Of a stretch of 64,000 bases of DNA, positions 63,738 to 64,000 are shown piece after piece. Source of the stretch: a virus; IMG/VR virus record IMGVR_UViG_3300032213_001568, positions 46,527 to 110,526 of that record. One strand, given 5' to 3'. The position numbers were made by a program, and so were the translations under genes. The notes beneath the pieces were generated by a model that made no database searches, was not told the DNA's origin, and saw only the letters and a list, made by a program, of their open reading frames with translations. Every line of letters begins with the position of its first letter. The stretch's first letter is position 1.

Positions 63738-64000
63738 ATGATTTTAACTGATAAAGTATTAAATAAACTTTTCAATTCGGAATATATTAAAAATATATAT
63801 CCGATGATTGATAATATTGATGTTAATGTTGATTGGGATGGTGACGATTCTTTTCCTTTTTATAAACTTCATGTTACTGTTAAGTTAAATGACCCAACGA
63901 TTAATGAATATAACATTTATGAAAAAGGGTTTGACCCACATTATCTTTATGATTATCATCTGAAATACCTTCTTAATTTTTTAAATATTAATTTAAACAC
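63738..64000 (+). CDS. Tag-like hypothetical protein, 3' end beyond the window
   Basis: The reading frame is open to the window edge. It begins MILTDKVLNKLFNSEYIKNI and continues with an acidic strand (PMIDNIDVNVDWDGDD) whose layout resembles the 33645 and 22719 proteins (helix, then acidic beta strand), so it likely belongs to that paralog family. Function unknown. Confidence 0.65.
   Translation, partial: MILTDKVLNKLFNSEYIKNIYPMIDNIDVNVDWDGDDSFPFYKLHVTVKLNDPTINEYNIYEKGFDPHYLYDYHLKYLLNFLNINLN

Noticed and set aside
63704-63751. 15-codon frame before the last partial gene
   Set aside because: Too short, overlaps the better start at 63738, and has no independent support.
1-64000. CRISPR arrays, insertion sequences, integrase or rRNA
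   Set aside because: No regularly spaced repeats, transposase or integrase motifs, or rRNA cores were seen.

Overview
The window looks like part of a large, lytic, AT-rich tailed phage of a Bacteroidetes (probably flavobacterial) host. Four things support this. Many genes and all the large RNA loci start from the Bacteroidetes primary-sigma promoter (TTG, 20 nt, TAnnTTTG). Two secreted proteins end in type IX secretion (T9SS) sorting domains, a pathway known only from Bacteroidetes. The DnaK resembles Bacteroidetes DnaK. Genes are short, tightly packed and often coupled by ATGA overlaps, next to phage-type genes (RNA ligase, DUF3310, DUF5856, GH19 lysins, many tRNAs). No terminase, portal, major capsid or DNA polymerase gene is visible, so the genome extends beyond both ends. 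Family names come from motifs read by eye; no database search was made.

Layout. 0-4.6 kb: LRR fragment, DUF932, PcfJ-like protein, thioredoxin, glutaredoxin. 4.6-6.8 kb: minus-strand unknowns and tiny Cys/Gly peptides. 6.9-13 kb: LRR/acidic protein, DUF3310, DNA methyltransferase, DUF5856, DHH phosphoesterase, DUF192, NUDIX. 13.1-14.24 kb: a ~1.1 kb structured non-coding RNA with tandem promoters and a terminator. 14.2-18.2 kb: lysis region, T9SS type A cargo, RmlB. 18.3-23.8 kb: mostly proteins with a shared N-terminal tag (putative nuclease and metalloprotease), a lipoprotein and a HAD protein. 23.9-32.4 kb: tRNA and structured-RNA archipelago with ClpP, a cysteine-peptidase-like protein, a T9SS type B cargo and membrane proteins. 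32.4-37.2 kb: tagged proteins, LamG-like surface protein, DnaK. 37.3-42.5 kb: a two-component signalling cassette (two histidine kinases, a stand-alone receiver and envelope coiled-coil proteins). 42.5-48.6 kb: lipoprotein and an RNA-repair-like cluster (phosphoesterases, cREC, P-loop kinase, T4-Rnl1-like ligase). 48.6-59.4 kb: small unknowns with ThyA, 2H phosphoesterase, cysteine synthase, RmlA, glutamine synthetase and thioesterase. 59.4-64 kb: virion-type GH19 lysin, L,D-transpeptidase-like and NlpC/P60-like proteins, small unknowns.

How it works together (inference). Two promoter classes stand out. One is host-sigma-like with exactly 20-nt spacing; it usually ends 4 nt before ATG, implying leaderless mRNAs, and the phage also carries an initiator tRNA. 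The other is a TATTTATA-like motif in front of genes whose products often begin with a shared [K/I]-I-[T/S]-E-E-Q-like tag; I propose these are late, virion-packaged proteins. tRNAs, tRNA-like RNAs and RNA-repair enzymes together suggest defence against tRNA-cleaving host immunity. The kinase cassette and the T9SS cargos suggest that infected cells have altered sensing and surface properties.
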